From: Pseudomonas canadensis | GTDB lineage: Bacteria > Pseudomonadota > Gammaproteobacteria > Pseudomonadales > Pseudomonadaceae | Assembly: GCF_000503215.1 (NCBI RefSeq) | Contig: NZ_AYTD01000017.1 | Location: 62,001-126,000 of the forward strand | Direction: 5' to 3' | DNA: 64,000 bases | In this document: positions 33,500 to 41,960 of the stretch, piece by piece | Layout: each line of letters begins with the position of its first letter | Numbering within the stretch: position 1 is the first letter of the stretch | Position numbers and translations under genes: made by a program | The notes under the pieces: model-generated | The model's input: the letters and a program-made list of their open reading frames with translations, nothing else | Databases searched by the model: none | Told to the model about the DNA's origin: nothing

Positions 33500-34018
33500 T
33501 TGTCGTCGATCCAGAACCCACACAGTGAGCTTGTTGGCGCGTTGTATCGCGACCATCGTGGCTGGCTGTTGGCCTGGCTTCGACGCAACGTGGCTTGCCC
33601 GAGCCGCGCCGAAGACCTGAGCCAGGACACCTTCATGCGCCTGCTCGGCCGTGATGAGTTGCGTGAACCCCGCGAACCCCGGGCGTTCCTGGTGGCAATC
33701 GCCAAGGGCTTGTTGTTCGACTACTTCCGTCGCGCCGCCCTGGAACAGGCCTACCTCACCGAACTGATGCTGATCCCGGAAAGCGAACACCCTTCGCCGG
33801 AAGAACAGCAACTGATCCTCGACGACCTCAAGGCCATCGACCGCCTGCTCGGCAAGCTGTCGACCAAGGCCCGCGCCGCCTTCCTCTTTAACCGCCTCGA
33901 CGGCATGGGCCACGCCGAAATCGCCCAGCGCCTCGGCGTGTCGGTGCCCCGCGTGCGCCAGTACCTGGCCCAGGGCATTCGCCAGTGCTACATCGCGTTG
34001 TATGGCGAGCCGCTGTGA
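33500..34018 (+). CDS. FecI-type iron-starvation ECF sigma factor
   Basis: The 172-residue protein has sigma region 2 (SELVGALYRDHRGWLLAWLR through AEDLSQDTFMRLLGRDE) and region 4 (LSTKARAAFLFNRLDGMGHA then EIAQRLGVSVPRVRQYLAQG), the pattern of FecI/FoxI/FiuI sigma factors. These are activated through the signalling domain of a TonB receptor and a FecR-type regulator. The start is TTG at 33500 with AGGTGA upstream; no ATG or GTG is available in frame. It overlaps the FecR-like gene (GTGA) and is preceded by a probable Fur box. By locus layout it resembles the fox (ferrioxamine) system, but the siderophore is unproven. Confidence 0.9.
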   Translation: MSSIQNPHSELVGALYRDHRGWLLAWLRRNVACPSRAEDLSQDTFMRLLGRDELREPREPRAFLVAIAKGLLFDYFRRAALEQAYLTELMLIPESEHPSPEEQQLILDDLKAIDRLLGKLSTKARAAFLFNRLDGMGHAEIAQRLGVSVPRVRQYLAQGIRQCYIALYGEPL

Positions 34019-35007
34019 CGGTGATCAGTTCCAAACCAGTCTCGGCCCGCGTGCTGGATGCGGCGATCGCCTGGCAGTTGTCCCTCGACTCGGGCGACGG
34101 CAGCGCGATTGAGCGTGAAGAATTCAATAAATGGCTGGCCGGCGACGAAGAACACGCCCGCGCCTGGCGCCAGTTGGGCATGCTCGACCAGCGTTTCAGC
34201 GTGGCCTCGGGCCCCGCACGGGCGGCACTGTTGCAATCGCGCGAAGGCATTCGCCAGCGCGTGCGCAAGCTGGGCAGCGGCCTGGCGAGCATTGCACTGG
34301 TCGTCGGCCTGGCGTTGTTTGCCGGTGAGCGCTTTGTGCCGATCCACTATTGGCTGGCCGACCAACGCACCGCCACCGGCGAACAGCGCACGCTGAAGCT
34401 GGCGGATGGCACGTTGATCAACCTCAACACCCACAGCGCCATCGACGTGCGTTTTGATGAACAACGCCGGCTGATCGTGTTGCAGGAAGGCGAAATCCTG
34501 ATCGAGACCGGCCACAACGATGCGCGCCCGTTCTATGTGCAAACCCGCGACGGCAGCCTGCGGGCGCTGGGCACGCGGTTTATCGTCAAGCGCGAAGACG
34601 ACGCCACGCGCTTGAGCGTGCTGCAATCGGCCGTGGCCGCCCAGCCCGAGGCGCTGCAGCAGGAACAGATCTTCAAGGAAGGCCAGCAAGTACTGATGCG
34701 CAGCGATGGCCTCGGCCCTGCGCTTGCCGTCACCCCCGCCACCGACGCCTGGACCCGCGGCATGCTGGTGGTCGACAACGCGCGCCTGGGCGATGTGGTT
34801 GCGGAACTCAGCCGTTACCGCACCGGTTACCTGGGTGTGGATAAAAACGTGGCTGACCTGCGCATTACCGGCAGCTTCCCGTTGCGCGACACCACGCTGG
34901 CGCTCAATGCGCTGCTGCCGACCCTGCCGGTGCAGATCGAGCATCATACGCCGTGGTGGGTCACGGTCGCCGCTGCTCGGGCACACGCTGACGCGATTAA
35001 AAAATGA
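34015..35007 (+). CDS. FecR-family sigma regulator
   Basis: The 330-residue protein has an N-terminal DUF4880 anti-sigma region (AIAWQLSLDSGDG then EEFNKWLAGDEEHARAW, residues 18-51), one transmembrane segment (about 88-104, GLASIALVVGLALFAGE), a periplasmic FecR domain (about 121-215, EQRTLKLADGTLINLNTHSA) and a C-terminal STN-like domain (about 255-325, LRITGSFPLRDTTLALNALL). It passes the ferric-siderophore signal from receptor to sigma factor. The GTG start overlaps the sigma stop. It is followed by 180 nt before the fused enzyme gene, not directly by the receptor. Confidence 0.92.
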   Translation: MTVISSKPVSARVLDAAIAWQLSLDSGDGSAIEREEFNKWLAGDEEHARAWRQLGMLDQRFSVASGPARAALLQSREGIRQRVRKLGSGLASIALVVGLALFAGERFVPIHYWLADQRTATGEQRTLKLADGTLINLNTHSAIDVRFDEQRRLIVLQEGEILIETGHNDARPFYVQTRDGSLRALGTRFIVKREDDATRLSVLQSAVAAQPEALQQEQIFKEGQQVLMRSDGLGPALAVTPATDAWTRGMLVVDNARLGDVVAELSRYRTGYLGVDKNVADLRITGSFPLRDTTLALNALLPTLPVQIEHHTPWWVTVAAARAHADAIKK

Positions 35008-35034
35008 GTTCAAGTATTTCGTATTGCTGGTAAA

Positions 35035-35070
35035 AACTGTCAACTCTGACAGTTACCTCTACCCTTTTTT
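35035..35070 (+). terminator. Possible weak terminator after the fecR-like gene
   Basis: AACTGTCA and TGACAGTT pair perfectly around ACTC, and a run of seven T begins 9 nt after the stem. The gap is longer than usual for an intrinsic terminator, so partial termination is the most that can be claimed. Confidence 0.4.
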
Positions 35071-35142
35071 TACCCTCAAATGACCACTGACAGGACCTGT
35101 CCTTCAGAGGGCGCATCTCGCTTTACGCCCGGTCTCACATTG

Positions 35143-35150
35143 CAAGGAAG
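35143..35150 (+). promoter_or_regulatory. RsmA/RsmE-type motif in the leader of the fusion gene
   Basis: CAAGGAAG matches the CANGGANG core recognised by the translational repressors RsmA/RsmE. It is 37 nt upstream of the ATG, apart from the true ribosome site. A nearby dyad GACAGG-A-CCTGTC (35089-35101) is also in this leader. Regulation is only suggested. Confidence 0.3.
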
Positions 35151-35187
35151 CAAACACTTCTTTCGGTAGCAATATGAGGGCTGCACT

Positions 35188-38001
35188 ATGTCTACACTCC
35201 CCCAAATCAATCGACATACGTTCGTTTTTGCCTTCCCAGGCCAAGGCAATGACCCCTGCGCCGCCTTGGCTGAGTTATACCGGCAAGCCGAGGAGCTTCG
35301 CCCGCGCATCGACGCCACCCTGTCAATTATCGAACGCGAAGCAACGCAGTCTGAAGCCAAACTGCAACCCGGGCTGATCAGCGACGTACTGCTGACACAC
35401 GAATATGCGTTGCCGCTGCCCTCTGGAGTCACGCAACTGGCCCTGTATGGTGCGGCCGTGGTGCTCAACCAACTGCTCCACGACGCAGGCGTGCGGCCGG
35501 CACTGATTGTCGCGCAGAGTTTTGGTGAGATTGCTGCGCGAGTGTGCGCCGGTGTACTGAGCATTGAGCAGGGCGCGCGTGCGGTCTGCGCCCTCAATGC
35601 GGCCTACCGCAGTGAAGAAGGCCGCGGCGGCATGTTGCTGGTCAACTTGTCGCCGGAGATGACGCAAGCGTTGCTCGACAGGTGGCCTGAACTGAAGCTG
35701 GAATTGGGGTCGGTCAATGCCCCTGAGCAATGCATCATCAGCGGAGAAATGGACGCATTGCACGCTCTGCTTGACCGTTACGGCGACAGCACCCCGCCGT
35801 TGCGCTGGGTGTCGATCGCCTACGCATCCCATTACTCGGCGCATCGGCGTGTCGCAGAACTCATGAACGCATTGCTGCAACCCCTGGAGCAACAGCCGTT
35901 CAGGACCCCCATCTATTCGACCGTGTTGGGGGGCTGTTACCAGCACGGGGATGACCTGCACGAGCTGTTCACCTTGGGCGTGACCGACCCCACCAACCTG
36001 CCCAAGACACTGGCCGCGTTGCCACTCGACAAATGCTGCGTGTTTATCGACATGGGTGTAAACCGAGGCATGTCGATGTGCATCCTCAAAAGCCTGCGCG
36101 ATGCCAAGACCTACACGCCCCTCGCCGCACCACCTAATGAACTTCGCCAACTACTGGCCGACTCACATACCCTGGACACTCTGCGCCAACTGGTCAACGG
36201 GCCCGTCACCGCCCAGGCCCATGCGCACATGGCTCACACGTTCAACGACCCTGAGTTGCATCCGCAAACCAACCTGACCTTCCACGACGGCCACTGTCAG
36301 ACCTATCGGCGCTTGCAGCATCTGCTCAAACAACTGCCCGACGGCATCCACGGGTTCAAACAACCGGAGTGGTTGATGGCCCTGGCCACCCACGCGGCGG
36401 TCAATGATCCGTCGCTGTTCATGGGGTGTGTGATTCAGCAGGGTTTGTGCATCGGTACACTCCTGGCGTTCGAACAGGACCACCCGTACGCCGCCAAATG
36501 GCGATGCGAACTGGAGAAGGGCCAATGCCTGGGGGTCTACGCGCTGACTGAAATCGGCCGTAGCAACTCACACATGGGCCCCTGCCTGGAGGCGGTATTC
36601 GACACCGACACGCGCACATTTGTGTTGAACACACCCAACAACGCTGCGCTGAAATTTGCCAATGTCGGTATCAATGACCTCAACAAGTTGGGCGTGGTGT
36701 TTGCCGAGTTGAAGGTTCAGGACCAACGCTGTGGTGTCTTCGCCTTTGTCTTGCCATTAAGCGACACACAGGGTCCATGCCCTGGCATTGATATGTCTTC
36801 ACCAGCAGAAATTCGCGCCGTACCGTTGGATTACGGCTTGTTGCGTTTTAATCAGGTCCGCGTCTCTTTTGACGCGTGGCTGTGTGACGGAGCGAACATT
36901 GATCAGTCCAACCGCTTTCAAGACCCACTGGGCAGCACTGACCGCCGTCTGATCCGCTCACTGTTCGCCCCCAAAAACGTGTGGGCGATGGTCGGCACCG
37001 GCTTGAGCTCCGTCATGCTGGCCTGTGCAACCCTGGCCCTGACTCACGCCAACCGGCGCACCACCCAGGCAAGAATCGGCAACGGCACTGGCTTGCTGGA
37101 CTTTCGCACCCAGCGCCGGGCGTTATTCGGTTGCCTGGCGACAGCGTACGTCATGAAATGCTTTGCCAATGACTCCGCCCGCCTATGGATCGAAGGCACG
37201 GCCAGCCAGGCCTCCCTGCAAACAACCGGCACGGGCGATGTGACATGGACACCCTGGGCCGCCATCAGCCAGACCCTGGCGCTGACCAAAGCCCTGTGTG
37301 CGCCCGCCGCTGAGGCCGTGGCCACCGAATGCCGATTGCGCTGCGGCGTGGCCGGGGCGCTCAACCTCAATCGTTTCGCCGACTATGAAGGCATGGCCAA
37401 GATCTACCAGGACGCCGGTGGCAACAACCGCATGATCCTGCTGGATGCCGCCAAGGTCCTGATTGGCCAACCCTTGACCGAGCCCGCCCATCCGGACCCG
37501 CACGCTAACCTGGACGACGTTGATTACGGGCTGAGCATGGTCCGCACCCTGGAATACCGTTTGCTCACGGAGGTGGCCCACCATGTCGCCGCACACCGGG
37601 CTCAGGGAGAGGACGACATGCAGGTCTGGAACTCAAAACTGATGGTGGTTGCACGCGCTGGCGAGGCGCATGCCCAGCGCCTTGCCATCGAGAGTGCGGT
37701 AAAGGCCGGCAACTCACTGCCGCCTGGGCTTGCAAAAGATCTGGTGAGCGCGTTGTACGACCTGTACGTACTCGACTATCTGAACAAACACGCGGCCTGG
37801 TTTCTCAGCGAAGGGTTCATGGACGGCAAGCGCTACCGGGCACTGGAGGAACACCTCAATCAACGCAGCGACTTCCTGACCACCCACGTCACGCTGTTGA
37901 TCGAGGCCTTCGGCCAGGGTGATGCGACGCGTGCGGCAATCGCCAGTGCAGAAACTTACCCGGACGCCTTGGCCGCTAAACTCCAATGGACGCAGGGCTG
38001 A
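35188..38001 (+). CDS. Acyltransferase - acyl-CoA-oxidase-like fusion protein (937 aa) in an iron-uptake locus
   Basis: Residues ~10-310 form a malonyl-CoA:ACP-transacylase-type domain: FVFAFPGQGND (12-22), nucleophile Ser111 in IVAQSFGEIAARV, His215 in AYASHYSAHR. The usual GHSxGE is changed to AQSFGE, and the conserved Arg that holds an extender carboxylate seems to be Leu138. Residues ~330-930 resemble acyl-CoA oxidases: GVYALTEIGRSNSHMGPCLE (449-468), FVLNTPNNAALKFANVG (478-494), and a C-terminal helical region. At the position of the oxidase catalytic Glu (YEGENT-type motif) I read AGGNNR (743-748). ATG follows GAGGG. It lies between fecR-like and receptor genes. I know no named protein with this architecture; function is not assigned. 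An acyl-tailoring role for a siderophore or a related metabolite is only inference. Confidence 0.85.
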   Translation: MSTLPQINRHTFVFAFPGQGNDPCAALAELYRQAEELRPRIDATLSIIEREATQSEAKLQPGLISDVLLTHEYALPLPSGVTQLALYGAAVVLNQLLHDAGVRPALIVAQSFGEIAARVCAGVLSIEQGARAVCALNAAYRSEEGRGGMLLVNLSPEMTQALLDRWPELKLELGSVNAPEQCIISGEMDALHALLDRYGDSTPPLRWVSIAYASHYSAHRRVAELMNALLQPLEQQPFRTPIYSTVLGGCYQHGDDLHELFTLGVTDPTNLPKTLAALPLDKCCVFIDMGVNRGMSMCILKSLRDAKTYTPLAAPPNELRQLLADSHTLDTLRQLVNGPVTAQAHAHMAHTFNDPELHPQTNLTFHDGHCQTYRRLQHLLKQLPDGIHGFKQPEWLMALATHAAVNDPSLFMGCVIQQGLCIGTLLAFEQDHPYAAKWRCELEKGQCLGVYALTEIGRSNSHMGPCLEAVFDTDTRTFVLNTPNNAALKFANVGINDLNKLGVVFAELKVQDQRCGVFAFVLPLSDTQGPCPGIDMSSPAEIRAVPLDYGLLRFNQVRVSFDAWLCDGANIDQSNRFQDPLGSTDRRLIRSLFAPKNVWAMVGTGLSSVMLACATLALTHANRRTTQARIGNGTGLLDFRTQRRALFGCLATAYVMKCFANDSARLWIEGTASQASLQTTGTGDVTWTPWAAISQTLALTKALCAPAAEAVATECRLRCGVAGALNLNRFADYEGMAKIYQDAGGNNRMILLDAAKVLIGQPLTEPAHPDPHANLDDVDYGLSMVRTLEYRLLTEVAHHVAAHRAQGEDDMQVWNSKLMVVARAGEAHAQRLAIESAVKAGNSLPPGLAKDLVSALYDLYVLDYLNKHAAWFLSEGFMDGKRYRALEEHLNQRSDFLTTHVTLLIEAFGQGDATRAAIASAETYPDALAAKLQWTQG

Positions 38002-38147
38002 ACCTCACAACACACCTGAACCTTCAGGGCCATGCAGTGCGAAGAGTTGTGACCACTCACAGATTTATTTTCATTTGGCCCTATCACTTTTCGATTCTCG
38101 TTCGGCACCTAGGCAATTGAGAAATATTTCCATTCAGGAGCCGCCCC

Positions 38148-40586
38148 ATGTCCCGCACGCTAGACACCTTGTTGCGCCCCAGCCTGTTAGCCGTGGCCAT
38201 TGCCCTCAGTGCCCCGCTGGCCAGCACTACGCTGATCGCCGCGGAGCAGGCATCCAGCGTGCGCACCTACAACCTGCCGGCGGCACCACTGGCGACAACC
38301 CTGAACCAGATCGCCAGCCAGGGCGGCCTGGCGCTGACCCTCAGCCCGGCGTTGGCGTCGGGCAAGACCTCGGCGCCGGTCCAAGGCCAGTTCGATGCGC
38401 CGGGTGCGCTGCGTGAGGCGTTGCGCGGGACGGGGTTGCAGCTTGAGCAGAGCACCGCGGGGACTTACACCCTGGTAGCGATTCCGGATGGGGTCGTAGC
38501 GTTGCCTGAAACCAACATCACCGGCCAAGGTAGCTATGAAAGCGCCTGGGGCCCGGTAGACGGCTATGTCGCCACACGCACCGCTGCTGGCACCAAAACG
38601 GATACACCGATTGCCGAGCTGCCTCGTTCAGTGACGGTGATCACTCGCAAACAGATGGAAGACCGCTCCGTACTCAACCTCAATGACGCTTTGCGCTACA
38701 CCGCTGGCGTGCAGAGCTCCGGCTACGGTTCGGATTCCCGCAGTGACTGGCTGCTGGTGCGCGGTTTTGTCCCGACTCAATTTCTCGACGGCCTGCCATT
38801 GCCCAAAGGCAACTACGCAACACCAAAAATCGACACCTGGAATTTGGAGCGCATTGCCGTTCTACGCGGTCCTGCATCGTCGGTTTACGGGCAAACCCCA
38901 CCAGGTGGTTTGCTGGACATGGTCAGCCGCCGTCCACAGGCCGAAAGCTCGAATGAAATCGAGGTGCAGGCCGGCAGCAACAATCACAAGCAAATCAACT
39001 TCGACAGCACCGGAAAAATCGACGACGAGGGCCAGTTCCTTTATCGCGTCAGTGGCGTCGTACGAGACAGCAACACACCAGTGGACCATATCCCTGACAA
39101 GCGCTACAACATCGCCCCGAGCCTGACCTGGAACATCAACGACGATACCAAACTGACGTTGCTCACCCAGTTCACCCGCGACGATACAGGTATCACCGGG
39201 CAATTCCTGCCGCTGCAAGGCACCAAGTTGAGCTCGCCAGCCGGCAAGATCTCCCACCACAAGAATCTGGGTGATCCGGACTGGGAGTTCTACGACCGCA
39301 CCTACTACGCTCTGGGCTATGCCTTCGAAACGCGCCTGAACGATACCTGGCAGTTTCACCAGAACCTGCGCTACACCAAGAACGATCTGTCGTTCCAAGG
39401 CATTACCGCAGGCGGCGCGTTCTTCCCGAATGGCCCTGAAGTGGCAGTAGACGCTAATGGTAACGTGAGTCGCTCCGCCGGCAAGGTCGATGAAAACATC
39501 GGTCAATTTGCCGTGGACAACAACTTCCAGGCCGACTTCCAAACGGGCGCCGTAAGTCACACGCTGTTGTTGGGGCTCGACCACCAGCGGTCCACCAGCG
39601 ATGCGCGCTGGCTATGGGGCTCTGCAGGTGTGCCCACCATCAACTTCAACCGCCCGGTATACGGCCAGGACTTTTCCAACGTCCAGTACTTCACCATGTA
39701 CGACTATACCCAAAAGACCCAACAGACCGGCTTGTACGTACAGGATCAGATGGCCCTCGACAACTGGCGCCTGACCCTCGGCGGCCGCGAGGATTGGGTA
39801 CATACCGGCACCACTTTCCATAACCTGAACGACGCCACCAACACCCAGCGTGACAAACATTTCAGCGGCAACGCAGCGCTGAGCTATGTCTTCGACAACG
39901 GCATCACCCCATACCTTTCCTACGCCGAATCGTTCCAGGCGGGCTCGGGCACTCAAGTGGGCAGCACCGGAGCTTTCAAGCCCACAGAAGGTAAACAGTA
40001 CGAAGCCGGTATCAAGTACCAGCCTCCTGGTACCAAAGCGTTGTTCACAGCTGCCGTATTCGACCTGACCCAGCAAAATACTTCGGTCACTGAGGGTAGT
40101 ATCACGCGCCAAGTGGGCGAAGTGCGGGTACGCGGATTGGAACTGGAAGCCAGTGCCGACGTCACTGAAAGTCTCAAACTGGTGGGTTCCTACACCTACA
40201 ACGACAGCGAAATCACTCAAGGAGTTGCTGCTGAAAAAGGCAACCGCCTGAACCAGTTACCACGCAACCAGGCCACTGGCTGGGCTGATTACACGTGGCA
40301 TAGCGGACTGCTGGACGGTTTTGGTATTGGCGCGGGCGTGCGCTACGTTGGCGACACCTACGGCAATGCAGCCAATACCGACCTGGGCCACGTAGGCTCC
40401 TACACCGTGTATGACGCTTCGATGCACTATGACCTTGGCCGCTTGAACAGCACCATGAAGGGCGTGACCGTAGCTGTCGACGCCAAGAACATCTTCAACA
40501 AGGACTACCTGTCCACCTGCGATGGTTTCTACTGCTACTACGGCGATCAGCGTAACGTGGTAGCCAGCGTTAACTACAAATTCTAA
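38148..40586 (+). CDS. TonB-dependent siderophore receptor with signalling domain (FoxA/FiuA-like)
   Basis: The 812-residue outer membrane protein has a signal peptide (about 1-32), an STN signalling domain (about 40-108, LPAAPLATTLNQIASQGGLA), a TonB-box-like segment (about 119-126, LPETNITG), a plug (about 140-260, PRSVTVITRKQMEDRSVLNL) and a 22-strand-type barrel ending CDGFYCYYGDQRNV and VNYKF, which resembles ferrioxamine/ferrichrome receptors. The STN domain implies signalling through the FecR-like protein and sigma factor upstream. ATG at 38148 follows GGAG. The ligand is not determined by sequence. Confidence 0.93.
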   Translation: MSRTLDTLLRPSLLAVAIALSAPLASTTLIAAEQASSVRTYNLPAAPLATTLNQIASQGGLALTLSPALASGKTSAPVQGQFDAPGALREALRGTGLQLEQSTAGTYTLVAIPDGVVALPETNITGQGSYESAWGPVDGYVATRTAAGTKTDTPIAELPRSVTVITRKQMEDRSVLNLNDALRYTAGVQSSGYGSDSRSDWLLVRGFVPTQFLDGLPLPKGNYATPKIDTWNLERIAVLRGPASSVYGQTPPGGLLDMVSRRPQAESSNEIEVQAGSNNHKQINFDSTGKIDDEGQFLYRVSGVVRDSNTPVDHIPDKRYNIAPSLTWNINDDTKLTLLTQFTRDDTGITGQFLPLQGTKLSSPAGKISHHKNLGDPDWEFYDRTYYALGYAFETRLNDTWQFHQNLRYTKNDLSFQGITAGGAFFPNGPEVAVDANGNVSRSAGKVDENIGQFAVDNNFQADFQTGAVSHTLLLGLDHQRSTSDARWLWGSAGVPTINFNRPVYGQDFSNVQYFTMYDYTQKTQQTGLYVQDQMALDNWRLTLGGREDWVHTGTTFHNLNDATNTQRDKHFSGNAALSYVFDNGITPYLSYAESFQAGSGTQVGSTGAFKPTEGKQYEAGIKYQPPGTKALFTAAVFDLTQQNTSVTEGSITRQVGEVRVRGLELEASADVTESLKLVGSYTYNDSEITQGVAAEKGNRLNQLPRNQATGWADYTWHSGLLDGFGIGAGVRYVGDTYGNAANTDLGHVGSYTVYDASMHYDLGRLNSTMKGVTVAVDAKNIFNKDYLSTCDGFYCYYGDQRNVVASVNYKF

Positions 40587-40606
40587 GACGGTAAAAACCG
40601 CCAATG

Positions 40607-40633
40607 AAGGGCCGCCTGAACCGCGGCCCTTTT
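40607..40633 (+). terminator. Attenuator hairpin between receptor and PepSY gene
   Basis: AAGGGCCGC pairs with GCGGCCCTT (9 bp) around a 7-nt loop and is followed by TT and GCC. It lies 20 nt after the receptor stop and 16 nt before the next start codon. It would lower expression of the inner-membrane genes relative to the receptor. Confidence 0.7.
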
Positions 40634-40648
40634 GCCTTTGGAGCCGTG

Positions 40649-41752
40649 ATGAAAAGCAAAACCATCCGCCGCTGGTCCTTCATCCACACCTGGACCAGCC
40701 TGATCTGCACGGTATTCCTGCTGCTGCTCGCCCTCACTGGCTTGCCGTTGGTGTTTCACCATGAGATCGACCACCTGCTGGGCAACGAGCCGGAATTGGC
40801 GCAAATGCCTGCCGACACACCGCAGCTCAACCTGGAGCAGCTGGTGGCCAAGGCGCAGGCCCATCGCCCCGGCGAAGCCATGCAGTACCTGGCCTGGGAC
40901 GAAGATGACAAGAACGGCGTGATCGCGATCATGGCCGCGACCGCCGGCACCGAGCCCAACGCGTCCCACACCTTCATGCTCGACGCGCGCACCGGTGAAG
41001 CGGTGGAAACTCCGGCGGCCAATGGCGGGTTGACCCTGTTCCTGCTGCGCCTGCATGTGGACATGTTCGCCGGCCTGCCGGGCAAGTTGCTGCTGGCGTT
41101 CATGGGCATTCTGTTTGTACTGGCGATCATCTCGGGCACGGTGCTGTACCTGCCGTTCATGCGTCGCTTGAAGTTCGCCACCGTGCGCCAGGACAAATCC
41201 ACGCGCCTGCGCTGGCTCGACCTGCATAACCTGATCGGCGTGGTCACCCTGACCTGGGCCTTGGTGGTGGGCGTGACCGGCGTGATCAGCGCCTGCGCCG
41301 ACCTGATCATCGCCGCCTGGCGCCAGGACAGCCTCAGCGCCATGATCGAACCCTACAAAAACGCCCCTCCGCTGACCCAGCGCGCACCGGCCACCGAGCT
41401 GCTAACGATCGCCGCCAAGGCCGCGCCGGACATGGAGCCGGACTTCATCGCCTTCCCCGGCACGCGCTTTTCCAGCGAGCACCATTACGCCGTGTTCATG
41501 AAGGGCAGCACCCACCTCACCTCGCACCTGCTCACACCCGTGCTGATCGACGCCAGCACCCTGGCCGTCACCGCCATCGCCGAACGGCCCTGGTACATGG
41601 ACGCCATGGGCATGTCCCAGCCGCTGCATTTCGGTGACTACGGCGGCATGCCGATGAAAATCCTCTGGGCGGCACTGGATGTGCTGACCATCATCGTGCT
41701 GGTCAGCGGGATTTACTTGTGGATCGTGCGGCGCAAGGCGGGCAAGGCATGA
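40649..41752 (+). CDS. PepSY-domain inner membrane protein (FoxB-like)
   Basis: The 367-residue protein starts MKSKTIRRWSFIHTWTSLIC with the first of about four membrane segments. The family pattern is RRWSFIHTWTSLI, TGLPLVFHHEIDHLL, LRLHVDMFAGLPGKLLLAFM, RLRWLDLHNLIGVVTLTWAL and a C-terminal segment near ISGIYLW-like VLVSGIYLWIVRRK. Related PepSY proteins such as P. aeruginosa FoxB act with siderophore receptors and are thought to reduce the ferric complex at the inner membrane. ATG at 40649 has GGAG 6 nt upstream. It overlaps the next small gene by 4 nt. Confidence 0.88.
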   Translation: MKSKTIRRWSFIHTWTSLICTVFLLLLALTGLPLVFHHEIDHLLGNEPELAQMPADTPQLNLEQLVAKAQAHRPGEAMQYLAWDEDDKNGVIAIMAATAGTEPNASHTFMLDARTGEAVETPAANGGLTLFLLRLHVDMFAGLPGKLLLAFMGILFVLAIISGTVLYLPFMRRLKFATVRQDKSTRLRWLDLHNLIGVVTLTWALVVGVTGVISACADLIIAAWRQDSLSAMIEPYKNAPPLTQRAPATELLTIAAKAAPDMEPDFIAFPGTRFSSEHHYAVFMKGSTHLTSHLLTPVLIDASTLAVTAIAERPWYMDAMGMSQPLHFGDYGGMPMKILWAALDVLTIIVLVSGIYLWIVRRKAGKA

Positions 41753-41925
41753 AGCCGCGTCAGTCGAACTTCTGGAAAGTGTTTGGGATTCCGTTGGGGA
41801 TCGGCCTGCTAAGCGCCACCGGGTTGTTTGCGGCGTTGCTCGGGGACGGGTTGTGGGATTCGCTCAGTTGGGTGGGATTAGGCATACCGGCCGTAATTGG
41901 CACTTGGGCCTTGCTCAAGCGGTGA
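41749..41925 (+). CDS. Small membrane protein of the siderophore locus (58 aa)
   Basis: The protein begins MKPRQSNFWKVFGIPLGIGL and ends WALLKR. It has two predicted membrane segments (about 10-30 and 37-55) joined by LGDGLWDSLSWVG. Its ATG overlaps the stop of the PepSY gene (ATGA), so it is translationally coupled. Small partners of this kind are common next to PepSY siderophore proteins, but no function is known. It may help assemble or anchor the PepSY protein. Confidence 0.82.
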   Translation: MKPRQSNFWKVFGIPLGIGLLSATGLFAALLGDGLWDSLSWVGLGIPAVIGTWALLKR

Positions 41926-41960
41926 GATAGATTAGCCTAGCCCTTTCTTGAGGAATGCCC

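Noticed and set aside
40607..40633. Hairpin considered as the end of the siderophore operon
   Set aside because: The T-tract is short and the PepSY gene begins 16 nt later in the same direction; attenuation is more likely than full termination.
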